NCBI RefSeq assembly: GCF_028464145.1
Contig: NZ_JAQPCG010000008.1
Coordinates: forward strand, 1-64,000
DNA: 64,000 bases
Reading direction: 5' to 3'
DNA from: Maribacter sp. PR1
GTDB lineage: Bacteria; Bacteroidota; Bacteroidia; Flavobacteriales; Flavobacteriaceae
Shown: piece after piece, positions 44,179-55,000 of the stretch
Numbering within the stretch: position 1 is the first letter of the stretch
Layout of the letters: each line of letters begins with the position of its first letter
The notes under the pieces: model-generated
What the model was told of the DNA's origin: nothing
Databases searched by the model: none
What the model saw: the letters and a program-made list of their open reading frames with translations, nothing else
Translations under genes and position numbers: made by a program

Positions 44179-44990
44179 AAAGTCCAAACACTTTTTTCTT
44201 TCTTTGTTTTTTTCCTTATACCCATATTTTTAGCAATGGACTCGGGCGTCTTATAACCTCTTTTATGGTCTAGATGCACACAGACTGCACTGTACCTTAA
44301 TTGCTTTGATTTTAGTCCGAAGTTAAATAAACGCTCGCCAAGTTCTCGGTCTTGTCCCCCATATTGCATACGCTCGTCAAAGCCATTTACATTTAATATA
44401 TCATTTTTCCAACCGGAAGAGTTATGTCCGTTCCAACTTGCATTGGTAGGTGTTACCCAATTCAGAATTTTAGAAATAAAACCGTGGGCCGTCAATTTAT
44501 TGTTCTTAAAGGTCTTTGGAATACCTTTTTCCTTTAGCCAATTGATATTAAAACAGTGCTGTTTTTCAATGTCCTCCAAGGATATTAATTTAGAGATATT
44601 CATCGGCAGCATATAATAACCCCCAGAAATAAAAAACCCTTTTTCTTTGTTGATATAGTGTACGTGAACAAAATCTTCCCTAGGAATGCAATCTCCATCG
44701 GTCATAATAATATAATCGGCACTACAGGCCACCACGGCCTTATTTAGAATTCTGGATTTTTGAAATCCATCATCCTCCTGCCAAACATGAACTATGGGAT
44801 AAAACACCTCATTGGCCATTTGGCCTATTAATTCCTTGGTGGAACTTTTAGAACCATCATCGGCAATTACGACCTCAAAATTTTTGAAAGTCTGTTGATT
44901 AAAACCCCAAAGCACTTTCCTTAACCATTCTTCGGCATTATAGGTGCTTATGATTACACTAATTTTTGGTTCCTCCAATGTATCGGTCAT
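44160..44990 (-). CDS. GT2 glycosyltransferase with galactosyltransferase-like C-terminal motif
   Basis: The 276-residue protein has a GT-A fold: ISVIISTYNAEEWLRKVLWG, VVIADDGSKSSTKEL and MTDGDCIPREDFV (DxD). The C-terminal half has NVNGFDERMQYGGQDRELGE, a motif shared with GT7/GT27-type and chondroitin-type transferases that contributes the catalytic acid. It probably adds a sugar to a cell-surface glycan. It converges with the WaaE-like gene and shares its last 19 bases. Confidence 0.88.
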   Translation of the reverse strand: MTDTLEEPKISVIISTYNAEEWLRKVLWGFNQQTFKNFEVVIADDGSKSSTKELIGQMANEVFYPIVHVWQEDDGFQKSRILNKAVVACSADYIIMTDGDCIPREDFVHVHYINKEKGFFISGGYYMLPMNISKLISLEDIEKQHCFNINWLKEKGIPKTFKNNKLTAHGFISKILNWVTPTNASWNGHNSSGWKNDILNVNGFDERMQYGGQDRELGERLFNFGLKSKQLRYSAVCVHLDHKRGYKTPESIAKNMGIRKKTKKEKSVWTFYGITK

Positions 44991-45093
44991 AGTTTGGCAA
45001 AAATATGAAAGTCTTCCTGTATCTTTGGATATTTTACAACGGTAATATCAATAATAACGTCAAAAACTCAAACAAAATTAATTTCCATTTAAA

Positions 45094-45918
45094 ATGAAGG
45101 TAAAAGAAATTCCAATATCTATTTACCATACCTTAAAGCTTTTAATAAAACCAACTTCGTCCATAAAATCTATTAAGGCCAATAAAATACCCGTTATCGT
45201 TTCCCTTACCTCAATACCTTCTAGAATAGGTATTTTACATATTGTAATTAGGAGCCTTTTAAATCAAAGTGTTAGTCCCTTAAAAATAGTTTTATGGTTG
45301 CATGAAGATTTAAAGGAAAACCTTCCAATTAGACTTTCAAAGTTAATTGACCCGATATTTGAAATTCAATATTCCGAACTTACCTGTTCTCATCGGAAAT
45401 TGGTGCTTACACTGGAAAAGTATCCAGAACATACTATTATTACTTGCGATGATGATGTAATTTACCATCAAGACTGGTTAGAATTGTTATACAAAGAACA
45501 TAAAAAATACCCAGATTGCATTATAGCAAATCAAGTTCGATATATTCAATATAATAAACAAGGTAATTTATTACCTTACAAGCAATGGGTTAGGAATAAG
45601 AATGAGAAAATCGACCCAAGGACTGTATTGCCTATTGGGGTTGCCGGAGTGTTATACCCAAATAACAGCCTTTCCAAAAAAGTTTTGAATCAAGAATTAT
45701 TTTTAAAGTTGACACCCTCGGCAGATGATCTTTGGTTCAAAGCAATATCACTTTTAGAAGGAACACGGTCCAAACTATCAGAATCGCAACCCAAAAAACC
45801 AATTCCAATTCTCAATTCCCAAAAGGAATCCCTTAAGCGAAAAAATGTAGATGAAGACAAAAATCGCACGCAATGGTTGGCAGTAACAGATTATTTTAAA
45901 ATAAATATCAATGAATAA
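45094..45918 (+). CDS. putative GT-A glycosyltransferase
   Basis: This 274-residue soluble protein opens with IPVIVSLTSIPSRIGILHIV and has QSVSPLKIVLWLHED and IITCDDDVIYHQDWLELLY, the strand-plus-DDD arrangement of GT-A transferases. Then come IIANQVRYIQYN and PIGVAGVLYP. It resembles the short glycosyltransferases encoded near surface-polysaccharide genes. Donor and acceptor unknown. The next gene overlaps its end by 8 bases. Confidence 0.78.
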   Translation: MKVKEIPISIYHTLKLLIKPTSSIKSIKANKIPVIVSLTSIPSRIGILHIVIRSLLNQSVSPLKIVLWLHEDLKENLPIRLSKLIDPIFEIQYSELTCSHRKLVLTLEKYPEHTIITCDDDVIYHQDWLELLYKEHKKYPDCIIANQVRYIQYNKQGNLLPYKQWVRNKNEKIDPRTVLPIGVAGVLYPNNSLSKKVLNQELFLKLTPSADDLWFKAISLLEGTRSKLSESQPKKPIPILNSQKESLKRKNVDEDKNRTQWLAVTDYFKININE

Positions 45919-46483
45919 AAATGTTACGGACGAAATAAAAAAAGCCGTTGAAATACTTCAAAATGGTGGACTTATACTCTACCCAACGGATACGGTTTGG
46001 GGAATTGGCTGTGATGCAACGAATGCCGAAGCCGTTAAAAAAGTCTATGACCTAAAAAAAAGACAGGATTCAAAAGCTTTAATTTGTCTTGTTTCCAATG
46101 ACGCCATGTTGGAAAGGTATATTGAGGAAGTACCAGATATAGCCTATGATATCATGGACCTCGCTACCAAACCAACGACCATAATTTATGATAATCCCAA
46201 AGGTGTCGCCAAAAATTTGATAGCAAATGACAATACATTGGCCATAAGGGTGGCCTCGGATAAATTTTGCCAATATCTTATTGGAAAATTTAAAAAGCCC
46301 ATTGTTTCCACTTCCGCCAACATTGCAGGTAACAAGACTCCTCCTAATTTTGAAGAAATTGACAAGGCCATTTTAACAGGTGTAGACTATGTGGTAAATT
46401 TGAAACCTGAAAATAAAAATTCTGTTCCATCTTCTATAATTAAATTAGGTATCGATGGACTAGTAAAGGTGATTAGGGAATAA
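45911..46483 (+). CDS. L-threonylcarbamoyladenylate synthase (Sua5/YrdC/TsaC)
   Basis: The 190-residue protein makes threonylcarbamoyl-AMP for t6A37 modification of tRNAs decoding ANN codons. Motifs: [18 protein letters not shown] at residues about 18-35, [13 protein letters not shown], and [17 protein letters not shown]. It is the short TsaC-type form without the Sua5 C-terminal domain. Position upstream of the CCA-adding enzyme gives a tRNA-maturation pair. Confidence 0.94.
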   Translation: MNKNVTDEIKKAVEILQNGGLILYPTDTVWGIGCDATNAEAVKKVYDLKKRQDSKALICLVSNDAMLERYIEEVPDIAYDIMDLATKPTTIIYDNPKGVAKNLIANDNTLAIRVASDKFCQYLIGKFKKPIVSTSANIAGNKTPPNFEEIDKAILTGVDYVVNLKPENKNSVPSSIIKLGIDGLVKVIRE

Positions 46484-46499
46484 TGCAGTTGAATGTCCA

Positions 46500-47918
46500 A
46501 TGAACTATAAAGAGGCGCTAAGCAAAACTATATTTGAAATTATCGGTCGGTCCGCTGACGAAATTAATATGAACACTTATGTTATAGGTGGATATGTACG
46601 AGATTACTTCCTACAAAGAGGATCAGCCAAGGATATAGATATCGTTGCTGTTGGCAGCGGAATTGACTTGGCAAGAAAAGTTGCCGAGAAATTACCCGGA
46701 AAGCCAAAAATCTCCGTTTTTAAAAATTTTGGTACGGCCATGGTAAAGCACGGAGAAATGGAACTTGAGTTCGTTGGGGCACGGAAGGAAAGTTATCACA
46801 GGGATAGTAGAAAACCGGTTGTTGAAGATGGAACTTTGGAGGAGGACCAAAACCGAAGGGATTTTACCATTAATGCCCTAGCATTTTCCTTAAATAAAAA
46901 TAATTTCGGATCACTTTTAGATCCTTTCAATGGATTACAAGACTTGGAAAACAAGTTGATCAGAACTCCACTTGATCCAGATATTACCTACTCAGATGAT
47001 CCACTAAGAATGATGAGGGCCTTACGATTTGCGACCCAATTAAATTTTACCATTCAACCCGAATCCTTGAGTGCCATCACAAAAAACAAGGAAAGAATAA
47101 AAATTATTTCAAAGGAAAGAATTGTTGATGAACTTCATAAAATAATGCTTTGCCAAAAGCCTTCAAAAGGGTTTTCCTTACTTAACAAAACAGGACTTTT
47201 AAAAATAATAATTCCAGAATTAACCGATTTACAAGGAATTGAAGAAATTGAAGGACAGCGTCACAAAGATAATTTTTGGCATACATTGGAGGTGGTCGAT
47301 AATATTTCTTTAGCGACAGATGACCTATGGTTACGTTGGGCGGCACTACTACATGATATTGGTAAGGCCCCTACCAAACGTTTCCATAAAAAAATAGGTT
47401 GGACATTTCATGGTCATGAATTTGTTGGCTCTAAAATGGTGTATAAGCTTTTTAAGAGGTTGCGAATGCCTCTTAACGACAAAATGAAGCTTGTCCAAAA
47501 ATTGGTGCTTTTGAGTTCCCGCCCCATTATTCTTGCTGAAGAACACGTTACAGATTCTGCTGTTAGACGATTGGTTTTTGATGCGGGTGATGATGTTGAG
47601 AATCTAATGACTTTATGCGAGGCGGACATCACCACAAAGAATCCTAAAAAACAGCGTCGTTATAAAAATAATTTCAAACTTGTTCGTGAAAAAATCGAAG
47701 AGGTAGAAGAGCGAGATCGAATTCGAAATTTCCAGCCACCGGTTTCAGGTGAAGAAATTATGCAAACCTTTGGTTTAAAACCTTCAAAAGAAATTGGAAT
47801 AATAAAGGATGCCATAAAAGAAGCTATTTTAGAAGGGGAAATACCTAATGAATATGAGGCGGCAAAGGAATTTATGCTAAAAAAAGGACAGGCAATGGGT
47901 TTATCCTTATCCCAGTAA
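46500..47918 (+). CDS. cca: CCA tRNA nucleotidyltransferase with HD domain
   Basis: The 472-residue enzyme builds or repairs the 3' CCA of tRNAs, or a poly(A)-polymerase-type relative does. Class II nucleotidyltransferase head: [20 protein letters not shown] (GG and DxD), [13 protein letters not shown] and [19 protein letters not shown]-terminal HD phosphohydrolase domain follows with [13 protein letters not shown]. The upstream gene makes t6A precursor. Confidence 0.94.
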   Translation: MNYKEALSKTIFEIIGRSADEINMNTYVIGGYVRDYFLQRGSAKDIDIVAVGSGIDLARKVAEKLPGKPKISVFKNFGTAMVKHGEMELEFVGARKESYHRDSRKPVVEDGTLEEDQNRRDFTINALAFSLNKNNFGSLLDPFNGLQDLENKLIRTPLDPDITYSDDPLRMMRALRFATQLNFTIQPESLSAITKNKERIKIISKERIVDELHKIMLCQKPSKGFSLLNKTGLLKIIIPELTDLQGIEEIEGQRHKDNFWHTLEVVDNISLATDDLWLRWAALLHDIGKAPTKRFHKKIGWTFHGHEFVGSKMVYKLFKRLRMPLNDKMKLVQKLVLLSSRPIILAEEHVTDSAVRRLVFDAGDDVENLMTLCEADITTKNPKKQRRYKNNFKLVREKIEEVEERDRIRNFQPPVSGEEIMQTFGLKPSKEIGIIKDAIKEAILEGEIPNEYEAAKEFMLKKGQAMGLSLSQ

Positions 47919-48034
47919 ATTGATATTTTCCAGCACCCATAACAAAAACTTCTTGCTATGTTTTTTTGTCTTGAATCAAATCACTTAATAGGCAATCACT
48001 GGGCATTTCAACCGAATAATTATTAAAAGAGTAT

Positions 48035-48042
48035 TAATTTTG
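48035..48042 (+). promoter_or_regulatory. -7 promoter element upstream of heme A synthase
   Basis: TAATTTTG matches TAnnTTTG 18 bases before ATG 48060. The 140-base gap upstream holds no other recognised feature and no good -33 TTG. Confidence 0.4.
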
Positions 48043-48059
48043 CCCGTATATCCTAGTAT

Positions 48060-49094
48060 ATGAAACTTACTTTTAGAAAACTGTCCAAATTGACTTTAGT
48101 ACTGGTTTATTTGGTTATTGTTGCGGGTGCTGTGGTACGTATGACGGGTAGTGGTATGGGATGTCCGGATTGGCCAAAATGTTTTGGCTATTATATACCT
48201 CCTACTGAAGATTCTGAACTGCAATGGCAACCTGAACATGACTATAAAAAAGGCCAGGTAATCATTGTTGATGAGACCTTGCAGGTTGCAGCTAATAATT
48301 TCACTTCAGATACTGAATTTAATTTAGAAAACTGGGAACTATATACCAAACACGACTATGCCTATTTCAATGCTTGGCATACTTGGATAGAATACATCAA
48401 TAGGCTCTTTGGAGCCCTTGCTGGATTGGCTACACTTATTTTGGCATTTAGCTCCTTTAAGTATTGGAAAAAACAAAAAAGAGTTACTATTTTATCTTGG
48501 CTTGTAGTCTTTGGCATGGGTTTTCAAGCTTGGCTTGGTGCCACTGTGGTCTATTCCGTTTTGGAACCCGTGAAAATTACATTGCACATGTTGATGGCAC
48601 TATTGATCGTAGCCATGTTATTGTATTTAATATATAGGGTTAACGAGGAGGACAAAAGAATACGTTTTGACAAAACCACATTGGTATTCGCCATTTTTGC
48701 TTTAGTTCTTACTGTCGTCCAAATAATATTGGGTACCCAGGTAAGACAGTTCGTAGATCATCAAATTGAAATGTTGGGAGAAAACGCAAAAAACAGTTGG
48801 CTAGATGACCCTTCGCTCTCCTTTTATATTCATCGTAGCTTTTCGCTTTTGGTAATCTTAATTAATGGTTTTTTAGCTTTCAGAATTTTTAAATTCGACC
48901 TTGGTCATATAAAAATAGTCTGGATTCTTTTTCTTCTATTGGTCGAGGCTTTCTCCGGTATGGCCATGTATTATTTAGATTTTCCATTTGCTAGCCAGCC
49001 ATTACATCTTGTAATAGCTTCTATTTTATTCGGGGTGCAATTCTATTTGGTTTTAGATGCATTAAAGCCTAAAATTAGTCCTAAAACTTTGTAA
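48060..49094 (+). CDS. ctaA: heme A synthase (COX15/CtaA family)
   Basis: The 344-residue membrane enzyme oxidises heme O to heme A for cytochrome-c oxidase. Eight helices, the N-terminal signature VAGAVVRMTGSGMGCPDWPKC, and heme-ligand histidines in HTWIEYINRLFG and IHRSFSLLVILI are present. An extra hydrophilic loop of about 60 residues after helix 1 (residues 40-100) is larger than in alpha-proteobacterial forms and common in Bacteroidetes. Confidence 0.95.
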   Translation: MKLTFRKLSKLTLVLVYLVIVAGAVVRMTGSGMGCPDWPKCFGYYIPPTEDSELQWQPEHDYKKGQVIIVDETLQVAANNFTSDTEFNLENWELYTKHDYAYFNAWHTWIEYINRLFGALAGLATLILAFSSFKYWKKQKRVTILSWLVVFGMGFQAWLGATVVYSVLEPVKITLHMLMALLIVAMLLYLIYRVNEEDKRIRFDKTTLVFAIFALVLTVVQIILGTQVRQFVDHQIEMLGENAKNSWLDDPSLSFYIHRSFSLLVILINGFLAFRIFKFDLGHIKIVWILFLLLVEAFSGMAMYYLDFPFASQPLHLVIASILFGVQFYLVLDALKPKISPKTL

Positions 49095-49099
49095 CTTTG
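49092..49099 (+). promoter_or_regulatory. -7 promoter element overlapping the ctaA stop
   Basis: TAACTTTG contains the stop codon of the heme A synthase gene (TAA 49092-49094) and lies 22 bases before the next ATG at 49121. It may give the next gene its own start. Confidence 0.4.
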
Positions 49100-49120
49100 C
49101 CTTCCGACAAAAACTAAGGC

Positions 49121-49618
49121 ATGGTCTATAAAATCAGAATAATATTAGATGCTGAAGAAGATATCTTCAGGGATTTGGAGGTTGAAGCCCATAATTCCTT
49201 AGAGGAATTTCATAATGCTATTACCCAGGCATTTGGTTTTTTAGGCAATGAAATGGCATCTTTTTATACCTGCGACGAAAATTGGAAGCAAGATGAGGAA
49301 ATTGCCTTGTTCGATATGAGCGAAACAGGTTCTGACGTTCGGTTAATGAACGAAACTTTTTTGGAGGATGTAATTTCTGAAGATAGTCCCAAGATGATTT
49401 ACGTTTATGACTTTTTAAACATGTGGACTTTCTTTGTAGAATTGGCCGATATTGTAGAAAAAGAAGATGGAAGAGCCTACCCCAATGTACTTTTTAGTTT
49501 CGGTGAACTCCCAGAATCGCCACCAGAAAGAAAATTTGAATCGGAAAACAGTGCATTTGATTTTGACGATACCTTTGAAAATTATGATGATTTAGACTTT
49601 GACGAAAACTGGAATTAA
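49121..49618 (+). CDS. pRiA4b ORF-3-like protein
   Basis: This 165-residue acidic protein (VYKIRIILDAEEDIFRDLEV then NSLEEFHNAITQAFGF) fits the plasmid pRiA4b ORF-3 family, in which FYTCDENW and DxYDF-like motifs recur (YVYDFLNMWTF). Some related proteins accompany transposons, but nothing mobile is near here. The extended C-terminus is rich in Asp/Glu. Function unknown. Confidence 0.8.
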   Translation: MVYKIRIILDAEEDIFRDLEVEAHNSLEEFHNAITQAFGFLGNEMASFYTCDENWKQDEEIALFDMSETGSDVRLMNETFLEDVISEDSPKMIYVYDFLNMWTFFVELADIVEKEDGRAYPNVLFSFGELPESPPERKFESENSAFDFDDTFENYDDLDFDENWN

Positions 49619-49659
49619 GCCCATCATCAATAAATTTTACGTAACACCCAAGAATACCT

Positions 49660-50718
49660 ATGATCAACTTATATGCTACCCAGATTGAACATATTTCCAT
49701 CCACAGAGTTGGAAACAAAAATAAAGCAGAAGGTATATTTCTATCTACGGAGCCATTTGCCCTCAATGACGAGACAACCGGACTACTTAAAGAATACTTT
49801 TTTAAGCCCTTTAGGGAAAAAGAGGAAAACTATTATAAGTTGTCCAATGAGGTAGATGTTGAATTCAACGAACTGTACAAATTGGTAAGTGAGGTATTTA
49901 CTGACCCATCCAATTCGCACATGGCCTCAAAAAAAATAGCAACACATTTGTTTGAGCAATCCAACCACCCACATATTAAAAGCGGAGAGGTATACGTGAC
50001 CTATCTAACGGGTGTGCAGTTGAACAATGAAAAAGTGGATGCTATTGGTATTTTTAAAAGCGAGCTAAAACATGATTTCTTGCAGTTTCAAGAAAACGGT
50101 GCGAACTTGGATATCATAGTTCAGCAAGGAATTAATATAAACAAACTGGATAAGGGTTGTTTGATATTTAATGTAAACAAGGAGGAAGGATATAAAGTAC
50201 TTTCGGTGGACAGCAATAAGTACGATACTAAATATTGGCTTGAAAATTTCTTAAGTGTTGATCCTTTGTCCGATGATAATTTTAAAACTAAAAACTACTT
50301 AAAATTCTGTCAGAACTTCGCCAAGGATGTAGTCCTACCCGCTGAAGATAAGCAACAGGAGGTTCTTTTCATGAATAGGGCCGTTAATCATTTTGCCAAA
50401 AATGATGCCTTTGAAGAGACCAACTTTCTCAATGAGGTCATGGAAAATCCAGAGCTCATCCCCGAATTTAAACACTATAAGGTGGAAAAAGGACCCAAGT
50501 ATAGTATTGAGGACGTATCTAACTTTGATATTGCCAATAAAGCGGTTTCCGATGCTAGAAAGAAAATAAAGAACGTTATTAACCTGGATACCAATATTCA
50601 GATTAAAATGGACTTTATTAATCCTGAATCAGCAGAAAAATTTGTTGAAAAAGGTTGGGACGAGGAAAGACAGATGTACTATTACCTCGTTTATTTTAAC
50701 AAGGAGCAGAAGAGCTAG
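49660..50718 (+). CDS. nucleoid-associated protein (NdpA/YejK family)
   Basis: The 352-residue protein begins INLYATQIEHISIHRVGNK and has SGEVYVTYLTGVQLNNEKVD and KSELKHDFLQF, features of the 37-kDa nucleoid-associated family that binds DNA. The downstream half is helical. Convergent with the next gene: both stops are read from the shared palindrome CTAG (50715-50718). Confidence 0.88.
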   Translation: MINLYATQIEHISIHRVGNKNKAEGIFLSTEPFALNDETTGLLKEYFFKPFREKEENYYKLSNEVDVEFNELYKLVSEVFTDPSNSHMASKKIATHLFEQSNHPHIKSGEVYVTYLTGVQLNNEKVDAIGIFKSELKHDFLQFQENGANLDIIVQQGININKLDKGCLIFNVNKEEGYKVLSVDSNKYDTKYWLENFLSVDPLSDDNFKTKNYLKFCQNFAKDVVLPAEDKQQEVLFMNRAVNHFAKNDAFEETNFLNEVMENPELIPEFKHYKVEKGPKYSIEDVSNFDIANKAVSDARKKIKNVINLDTNIQIKMDFINPESAEKFVEKGWDEERQMYYYLVYFNKEQKS

Positions 50719-51794
50719 ATTTTTATATTCTGCTCAATAATCTGCTTCATACTAACATCCTCGTAATTCCTTCGGACAAAGTTTAGCGCTAAGTCCAATA
50801 CTTCCCCCATGGTCTTGCATTTGGCAAAATTGGAATCGGAAGTCAGTGCTTCAATCTGCTCTTTTATCAGGTCTATGTTCTCCTTGGTAGAGATATTGTC
50901 CTTCTTGCATATCGCCCTAAGTTTCTTAATTCGATTTCCCGAGCTCAAAATACGTTTTGCCACCATGGACCTTTCCTCCAATTTATACTGGTCTACGGAA
51001 TCTCTCAACAATTTTTTTCTCACCATCTCCACCATTTGAAAATTCTCTTTAAAAAATTGGGGTCTATAAACTTTTAACTTTCCTTCAAAACATTGCTGGT
51101 CAAAATCTATTGCACGTATTTTATAAACCACATGGTCAAAATCATGGGTTGGAACAATAACATAATTATAACTTCGCATGTCCCCCAATAACCTGATCAT
51201 ACAACGCTCATTAAATTTTACAAACTCTTTGGCCAGTTGTGCCTTTTCCGGTTCCGAACAGTTAGGCAACATCGTCTTAATAAACTCATCACCCGGTATT
51301 CCGGCAATATGTTCCTCGATTAAAGTATCCTTATAGACCAAAAAATTCAGATTATACGGTGACAGCATATGCTCAAGTTCCAATCCATAAATTCTTGATG
51401 CATCCGTTCGCTTTATATAGAAATAGGTGAAGTTGTCGTTCAGTATATTTCTAATCTTAATTCTAAAAGGTTTTGAGTTGCCAAACGTACAGAAATCCAC
51501 GGCATCCACGTTCAAATATTGATGAATGTTATTACTGCCATCCGAATGTAAAATAGAATAGACTTTCTTCAAACTATCATCTATTTCCTTTCTATCGAAT
51601 TCGGAATAATATACACGTATCCAAAGGGTATCTTCATCATTGTTATCGTAAACCACTACCGATCCGGAAAATCGAAGTAAATCATCATAGAAAATAGGGA
51701 TTTCACTCTTCCTATTATAGTGTTTTAGGTAACCGTCCAGTTCCTTACTTACAGGATAAGCCGGTTTTTTCTTTGACATTAATCGTTCTTCCAT
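50715..51794 (-). CDS. unknown soluble protein, about 359 residues
   Basis: From ATG 51794 the protein has about 359 residues, no signal peptide and no membrane helix. It combines an N-terminal alpha/beta part (SGSVVVYDNNDEDTLWIRVY) with a middle segment (YVIVPTHDFDHVVYKIRAID, followed by FDQQ) that could be a kinase-like or NTPase core. The C-terminus is helical (IDLIKEQIEALTS). The frame continues upstream to 51833; I prefer 51794 because it opens MEERLMSKKK. I recognise no family. The 170-base gap to the giant adhesin gene shows no clear promoter or terminator. Confidence 0.72.
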   Translation of the reverse strand: MEERLMSKKKPAYPVSKELDGYLKHYNRKSEIPIFYDDLLRFSGSVVVYDNNDEDTLWIRVYYSEFDRKEIDDSLKKVYSILHSDGSNNIHQYLNVDAVDFCTFGNSKPFRIKIRNILNDNFTYFYIKRTDASRIYGLELEHMLSPYNLNFLVYKDTLIEEHIAGIPGDEFIKTMLPNCSEPEKAQLAKEFVKFNERCMIRLLGDMRSYNYVIVPTHDFDHVVYKIRAIDFDQQCFEGKLKVYRPQFFKENFQMVEMVRKKLLRDSVDQYKLEERSMVAKRILSSGNRIKKLRAICKKDNISTKENIDLIKEQIEALTSDSNFAKCKTMGEVLDLALNFVRRNYEDVSMKQIIEQNIKI

Positions 51795-52003
51795 AGCATT
51801 ACATTTCGATTTAAAGATACAATAAACTGGCATTAACGATCGTAAACTGTACGTCGATAAAGTACTGATTTTATAGGGTTTTGCAAATCCTTAACAACAT
51901 TTTACCCTTATGATACCACTGATATATATGAATTGGCAACAATACATTGTTCATAGTTCCTCAAAGTACTTTTTTAGTGGTTGTAAATACGATTTTAGCG
52001 ATA

Positions 52004-55000
52004 ATGAAAAAAATATTCTTTCTCATAGTTTTGTTCCTAGGTGTTTTTGGTAATGCCCAATTAAGTGATTTGCATTATTTGCCGCCTTTAAAACAAGGAC
52101 AGAATAATGCCGGAATAAGAGAGCAAGCTATTTATCTATCCACTCCTGAACCTACTACATTTACGGTAAATGCCTATAGGGGAATCAACCCTGTACCTGT
52201 AGCTACCTTTAATATTTCAAATAACAGTCCGGCAACTTGGACTTTGGCCAATGGTGACAACAATATTACCTTGGTTAACAATACCAACACGGGTATTGTT
52301 TTGACTAATAGTGGCTTACGTTTTGAATCCCCTAGTGGAAATCGTTTTTATGTAAACTATCGTGGAAATTCATCTGCCCAGGCTGCTTCATTAACGGCTA
52401 AAGGGAGGCAAGCAATAGGCACTCGTTTCAAATGGGGTGGTGTACCAAACTTAGGAGGTAGACACCCTTCAAAATCCAACACCTTGGGTATTATGGCTAC
52501 AGAAGACAACACGACTGTTACTGTATTTGGCTATGACCCCAATTGTACTTTTCGTATAGGAAATAATGCCAATGCCATTACCGCAGATACATACACAATA
52601 ACCTTAAATGCCAACGAATCTTTTGTATTTGAAAACTATGTTGGAAATGTGAATCCACCCTCATTGGCACAACAACAAGGCTGGCTAGGTGCTTCAATAG
52701 AATCGGACAAAAATATTGTTATTAGTAACGGTTCAATCAACTTTGGCCGCCAAGTGAATAATAGTAACAGGGATGCTGGTATTGACCAGCCCGTACCTGA
52801 AAATCGTCTTGGAAAGGACTATGTATTTGTGCGGGGTAACGGTAACACCAATGGGTGGACTGAGTTTCCTTTAATCATCGCTACAGAGGACAATACTCAA
52901 ATTTTCGTCAACGGAAATGCGACACCCTTGGCTACATTGAATAATGGAGATTTTTTTGAAATTCCGAGCAGTTATTTTTCATCCAATTCAGTGGGTGCAA
53001 ATATGTTTGTACAGACCTCCAAAAACGTCTATGCCTACCAATGTATGGCGGGAGCCAGTCAGGTATACACACAAGGTTTGAACTTCGTGGCACCTGTCAA
53101 CTGTTTGCTACCTGACGTTATGGACAACATACCGAATATTAGGGACATGGCGGGACAGACCGTTACAGGAGGCATGACCATTATAGCAGCCGTAAATACG
53201 CCTGACGTGAATATTCAGGTTACCGATGGCAATGGACCTGTTACCTTACCTACATCCAACCCGGTGGCTGGATCATCGGAATGGAAAACCTTCTACATTC
53301 CCAATTTGAACGGGGATGTGAGCGTACAATCTACGGGTCCCATGGCCATCGGATTTTTTGGTTTTAATGGTGCCAGGGGCGTTGCCGGTTATTTTTCAGG
53401 ATTTGATACCGTTCCTGAGGTAACGCTTGAAATTAGAGGCGGTACCGGCTGTTTCGTGGGGTCGGAAATTTATGAAGCGACAGGTAATTTTGATGCCTAT
53501 CAGTGGTATGAGGACGGCCAACCCATACCTGGGGCCAACGGACCCAGTTATGCACCGTCAGGAGCTGGCGATTTTTTTGTAAGGGGTACCAAAGGGCCTT
53601 GTACGTATGATAGTAATACCATCCAGGCTCTCTATTGCGATCCGGACGTGGTTCTTACCAAATCCGTGGACAATGATGAAATCATGGAAGGGGAAACGGC
53701 CACTTTTACCGTTAGGGTAAAAAATAATGGCATAGGACCTTTAACCAACCTTCAAATTACCGATAATATTCCAGCCGGACTGACATTGGAAAATGCCTTT
53801 ACCATCCATGGAAACTGGAGTGGAAACACCTGGAACATTGGCACTTTGGACGGTGGAGACGTTGCACAATTAGAACTTACTGTTCGTGCCGATGAAATTG
53901 ATACTCTGCCCCTATTGGGCTTGATCAATACCGTTACCAATACCCAGGACCAAACGGATACGAATATAACTCAGGACAACCCCACCGCACTAATTACGGT
54001 ACACAATGATTCCGATAATGACGGTGTTCGAGACATCACCGATTTGGATGATGACAACGACGGTATTTACGATGAGGACGAATGTGATACGCTCGCATTC
54101 AACATCGCTAATGGCAACGGCCATACCAGTCCTTTGATTAGTGTGGACAATTATTTGGTAGTGGATGTTTTCAGTGTTGACAATTCCTTTAACCTAAACG
54201 TTAATGGAAATGATGTGGCCGGTGAAATTCAATTCCAACTTGGAGCGGCAGGTAATTTTGCTCGTTTTATGGATGGAACGACCTACGGAGAGTCTGGAAA
54301 CCCAAGTATTTGGACGGTTAATGGCTCCAATGGCAACCCAACGATTAGGGTTATTATTGACCAATCCGGGCAATTTCAGATTTTTGGGGCCAGAAGTTCC
54401 AATGCACCTTTAGAACCCATGGTACTGGACACACCTCCTACCCCCATTTCTTGGAATCCTTCGGGCAACAATACGTTTACCATTGGGCAACAGGTCGTAG
54501 GGCCAACCAATATGCGAGGCGTACTTTTAACCGCCGGGTGTGATACCGACAATGATGGTATTCCTGATCATTTGGATTTGGATAGTGACGGTGACGGCTG
54601 TAGTGACGCGAATGAATTTTATAAGGAGGGCAATGCCGATGGTGGTGACGGCGGCGAATATGGAACAGGTGTTCCAGCGGTAGATCCCGCTGATGGTACG
54701 GTAAATGCGGCATCCTATGTTCAGGTATTCGCTCCAGAAATTTTGCTGGGCAATACTTCAGAAAACTTGGGCGGTGCTTCTTTGACAGGACAATCCATCA
54801 ATCTTGGGCAATCGTTCCAATACGTACTCCGTTTTCAAAATACGGGCGATGACGATGCCACTAACTATTCCATACGAAATATACTTCCTGCTAATGTTGC
54901 CTTGGATGGTATCAATACTTCTGATGCTCCCGGGGTCACCCCCAATCATGATCCGGTGACCAATGAAATTGTATTTCAGGTGCCCGATAATCTAGTGGAA

